Shown here piece after piece: positions 62,228 to 64,000 of a DNA stretch of 64,000 bases. Under the pieces are notes generated by a model, which saw nothing but the letters and a program-made list of their open reading frames with translations, was not told where the DNA came from and searched no databases. A program made the position numbers and the translations under genes. Position 1 is the first letter of the stretch. Each line of letters opens with the position of its first letter. Location of the stretch: the NCBI GenBank assembly GCA_947474065.1, contig CANJHD010000003.1:32424-96423 (forward strand), given 5' to 3'. Source of the DNA: Planctomycetaceae bacterium (GTDB lineage Bacteria > Planctomycetota > Phycisphaerae > Phycisphaerales > SM1A02).

Positions 62228-63148
62228 TTATGTAGGCGGAAGATTGGGCAGTGCTGGAAGAACACCCGGATTCAAGCGATCCCGGAAATATTTCCAATCC
62301 CAGCAGGTTCCAGAAGCGTCAATCGGCCCTGTTATCCAATGTGGGAACGGAAGATAGTTGGATTCGAGAATCGATGGATTGGTCATCTCGTACGACTCAG
62401 TGGAGCCGTCCACATACGTCATCGTGACCGCATCTGGTCGCCATGGGGCCGGTAGATCCACCCAAGCCCGGGTGTTCGGCTGTGGGGAAATAATCCATCC
62501 CTCGTTGTTCCAAGCAATGTTGTCATCCTCTACTAATGTGGAGAGCATCCGCGACGGCTGTTTGACGGTCGCGATGGTGGTGGTGTTGTAGATACTCAGT
62601 GGCACACTGACACCGGTGGCCGGGTTCATGAATGGCGTGTCATAGTCCGGCAACTCGTCAGGCCGGGTGACGCCTAAGCACGCGTTGAATGAATAACTGC
62701 GAACGCGTGTGTTCGCGCCAGGATTTTGCAGCGCATATGGGTTGGTCGGCTCTTCTGGCGACACGTATACGGCAACCGTTCCAATGTAGGGCCATAGAGT
62801 CCCCTGCTCGAGTGCCGATATTTTCTCATATGCACCCGCAACATTTCCAAGCTGTGCCTTCACCCAGCAGTGTTTTGTGTTATTCACAGTTTCGTCTGGG
62901 TAGGTCCGTCCGTAATCGTCCGTACGAGGACTGGCCCATCGCCCAGCGTTGGCGGTGGCGTATGCGTAGGCAGCCTGCGTGATCTGCCGCTGATTAGTCA
63001 GGCAGCGCAAAGTGCGTGTCGAAGAGCGCACCTTGGCAATGCTGGGTACGAGCAGTGCAATGATGAGTGCGATGATGGAGACCACCACGATCAGTTCCGT
63101 GACGGTAAATCCAGCGTGGCGTCGTGCGTATTTTAGCGTTCGGGCCAT
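62228..63148 (-). CDS. Prepilin-type protein (type II secretion/pilin-like)
   Basis: A 306-residue protein from the ATG at 63148. The prepilin signal is HAGFTVTELIVVVSIIALII: Gly13 before the cleavage, Glu at mature position +5, then a hydrophobic helix. The body is the beta-rich head typical of the planctomycete prepilin-like proteins (RTLRCLTNQRQITQAAYAYA). These form pseudopilus or surface fibres. The longer frame to 63223 adds residues before the signal and is not used. No peptidase or secretion ATPase is nearby. Confidence 0.92.
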   Translation of the reverse strand: MARTLKYARRHAGFTVTELIVVVSIIALIIALLVPSIAKVRSSTRTLRCLTNQRQITQAAYAYATANAGRWASPRTDDYGRTYPDETVNNTKHCWVKAQLGNVAGAYEKISALEQGTLWPYIGTVAVYVSPEEPTNPYALQNPGANTRVRSYSFNACLGVTRPDELPDYDTPFMNPATGVSVPLSIYNTTTIATVKQPSRMLSTLVEDDNIAWNNEGWIISPQPNTRAWVDLPAPWRPDAVTMTYVDGSTESYEMTNPSILESNYLPFPHWITGPIDASGTCWDWKYFRDRLNPGVLPALPNLPPT

Positions 63149-63298
63149 CGGGGCTTCTCTGTTAAGGGGCTTTGATCGGTCGGGTCTCAGGTCCCGAAGA
63201 CCGTGAACATCATGGACAAGCACCGCCGCGCATGCCTGCGGTGGGAAGGGTAGCCGCTGTCCTTGGTGTGAGATACGGATTTGGGTACCCTGCCGGAC

Positions 63299-63721
63299 AT
63301 GAAATCCCTCAAATCACCTCATTTCGTTGCACTTGGCTTGGTTCTCGCCCTTGCTGTGCCAGTTGCCACCGCATCCGCGCTGCCGGTTCAAGATGACGCA
63401 CCCAAGAAGCAGGCCCCGCGCGGCGGCAAGTATGCGGAGTTCGAATCCCTATGCCGATCGACAAAGGCCAAACTTGATGAGGTCACATTATTCGCTGAGA
63501 GTGTCAAGGGCAACCCAAACGCATCCACCGAAGATGTCCTTAGATTGCGCGAGATGCAGAACAACTACGGGAAGTGCCTCTCTGCCACGGCCACCTATAT
63601 GTCACAAGAGCGATTCACCAACGCCGACCGCGTGGAGATGCAGGCGATCATGGATCGCATCTTGCAAGCCCCGCCTGCTGACAAGTCCAAGGGCGCGGGC
63701 AAGGACAAGTCCGCATCGTGA
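63299..63721 (+). CDS. Small secreted protein, unknown
   Basis: A 140-residue protein from the ATG at 63299, with a signal peptide (FVALGLVLALAVPVATASA) and a helical core of about 70 residues with two Cys (LCRSTKAKLDEV, then NNYGKCLSATATYM), then a Lys-rich tail. No family recognised. Its TGA stop overlaps the GTG start of the next partial gene, so the two are coupled. Confidence 0.7.
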   Translation: MKSLKSPHFVALGLVLALAVPVATASALPVQDDAPKKQAPRGGKYAEFESLCRSTKAKLDEVTLFAESVKGNPNASTEDVLRLREMQNNYGKCLSATATYMSQERFTNADRVEMQAIMDRILQAPPADKSKGAGKDKSAS

Positions 63722-64000
63722 CCGATCGCGCGCCGCAGGACAGCGCCGGTGGATCCACTGCGAGTGGCTCTCGATTTCGATTCGCTTCCTGGGTGTTGAC
63801 GCTGGTAGCAGCGGTAGCAATCGTCTGGTTTGTCACGGACCTACTGCGGCAGTGCACTCCAGCGAAAGTTGTAAGCGCGGGCGGAGACGCGGTGGTTGAC
63901 ACCATCCGCGAAGCGCGCGCCTCACTCAAAGAAATCGCCGACGTATTGAAGCCAAGCGTCAAGAATGCGCCGCTGGTGGTATTGCGCGGCGACGATGCAA
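63718..64000 (+). CDS. Membrane-anchored protein, 5' part only
   Basis: A frame starting with GTG at 63718 runs off the window end (94 codons). It has a short polar N-terminus, one membrane helix (FASWVLTLVAAVAIVWFV) and then an amphipathic helical stretch (TIREARASLKEIADVLKP). It overlaps the preceding stop by 4 nt (GTGA). The layout recalls DUF4230-like proteins, but too little is visible to assign it. Confidence 0.6.
   Translation, partial: MTDRAPQDSAGGSTASGSRFRFASWVLTLVAAVAIVWFVTDLLRQCTPAKVVSAGGDAVVDTIREARASLKEIADVLKPSVKNAPLVVLRGDDA

Overview
The window looks like the chromosome of a planctomycete, most likely class Phycisphaerae. The evidence is a PSD1-type (DUF1549/DUF1553) protein next to a DUF1501 protein, dockerin-like repeats of the form 'NGADLGLLLAAWG', PEP-CTERM-like surface proteins, a prepilin-type protein with an N-terminal methylation motif, and densely packed genes on both strands. 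I found no insertion sequence, phage module or CRISPR array. The only RNA gene I can support is a tRNA-Pro(UGG) at 62109-62182.

Layout. 1-5.4 kb: the end of recO, an M16 zinc protease, a PilZ protein, and a minus-strand run of azurin-like copper protein, glycosyltransferase and lipA. 5.6-12 kb: a plus-strand run of SPOUT methyltransferase, HtrA protease, an EboD-type dehydroquinate-synthase-like protein, a 110-residue unknown, an EboB TatD-like hydrolase and a 14-TM MFS exporter. 12-19.9 kb: a sialate O-acetylesterase, a class I amidotransferase hydrolase, a TlpA-like thioredoxin, EboE, the UbiA-like EboC, a lone nuoA and an aldo/keto reductase. 19.9-25.5 kb: a beta-CASP nuclease, an orphan parB with two perfect parS sites, a YceI protein and membrane proteins. 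25.5-32.6 kb: a minus-strand unit of two amidohydrolase-like proteins with partly lost metal sites plus a DEAD-box helicase, then a FlgM-like gene. 32.7-39 kb: secreted lipoproteins, a cytochrome c/FGE-like fusion, and a YHYH protein and an arylsulfotransferase-like protein whose dockerin modules meet at the gene junction. 39-42 kb: holB, a CYTH protein, atpC and scpB. 42-49 kb: two PEP-CTERM-like proteins, then a minus-strand unit of an outer-membrane DUF481-like protein, a SMUG1 glycosylase, an EboF-like phosphodiesterase, a DUF3299-like protein and a Dus enzyme. 49-51 kb: a lipoprotein and a PstS-like binding protein. 51.3-61.2 kb: a long minus-strand unit of PSD1, DUF1501, SDR, a ribose-type ABC importer and a mutarotase. 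61-64 kb: a GNAT, the tRNA, a prepilin-type protein and small secreted proteins.

The most notable system is a nearly complete ebo ('metabolite traffic') gene set, broken into three blocks: D and B at 7.8-10.3 kb, E and C at 16.1-18.2 kb, F at 45.6-47.0 kb. No gene resembling the usual EboA is visible. A small unknown protein and an MFS exporter accompany block 1. Elsewhere ebo genes are tied to moving a precursor metabolite, such as the scytonemin monomer, from cytoplasm to periplasm. A scattered version here would suggest that this bacterium exports an uncharacterised, possibly prenyl-linked metabolite.
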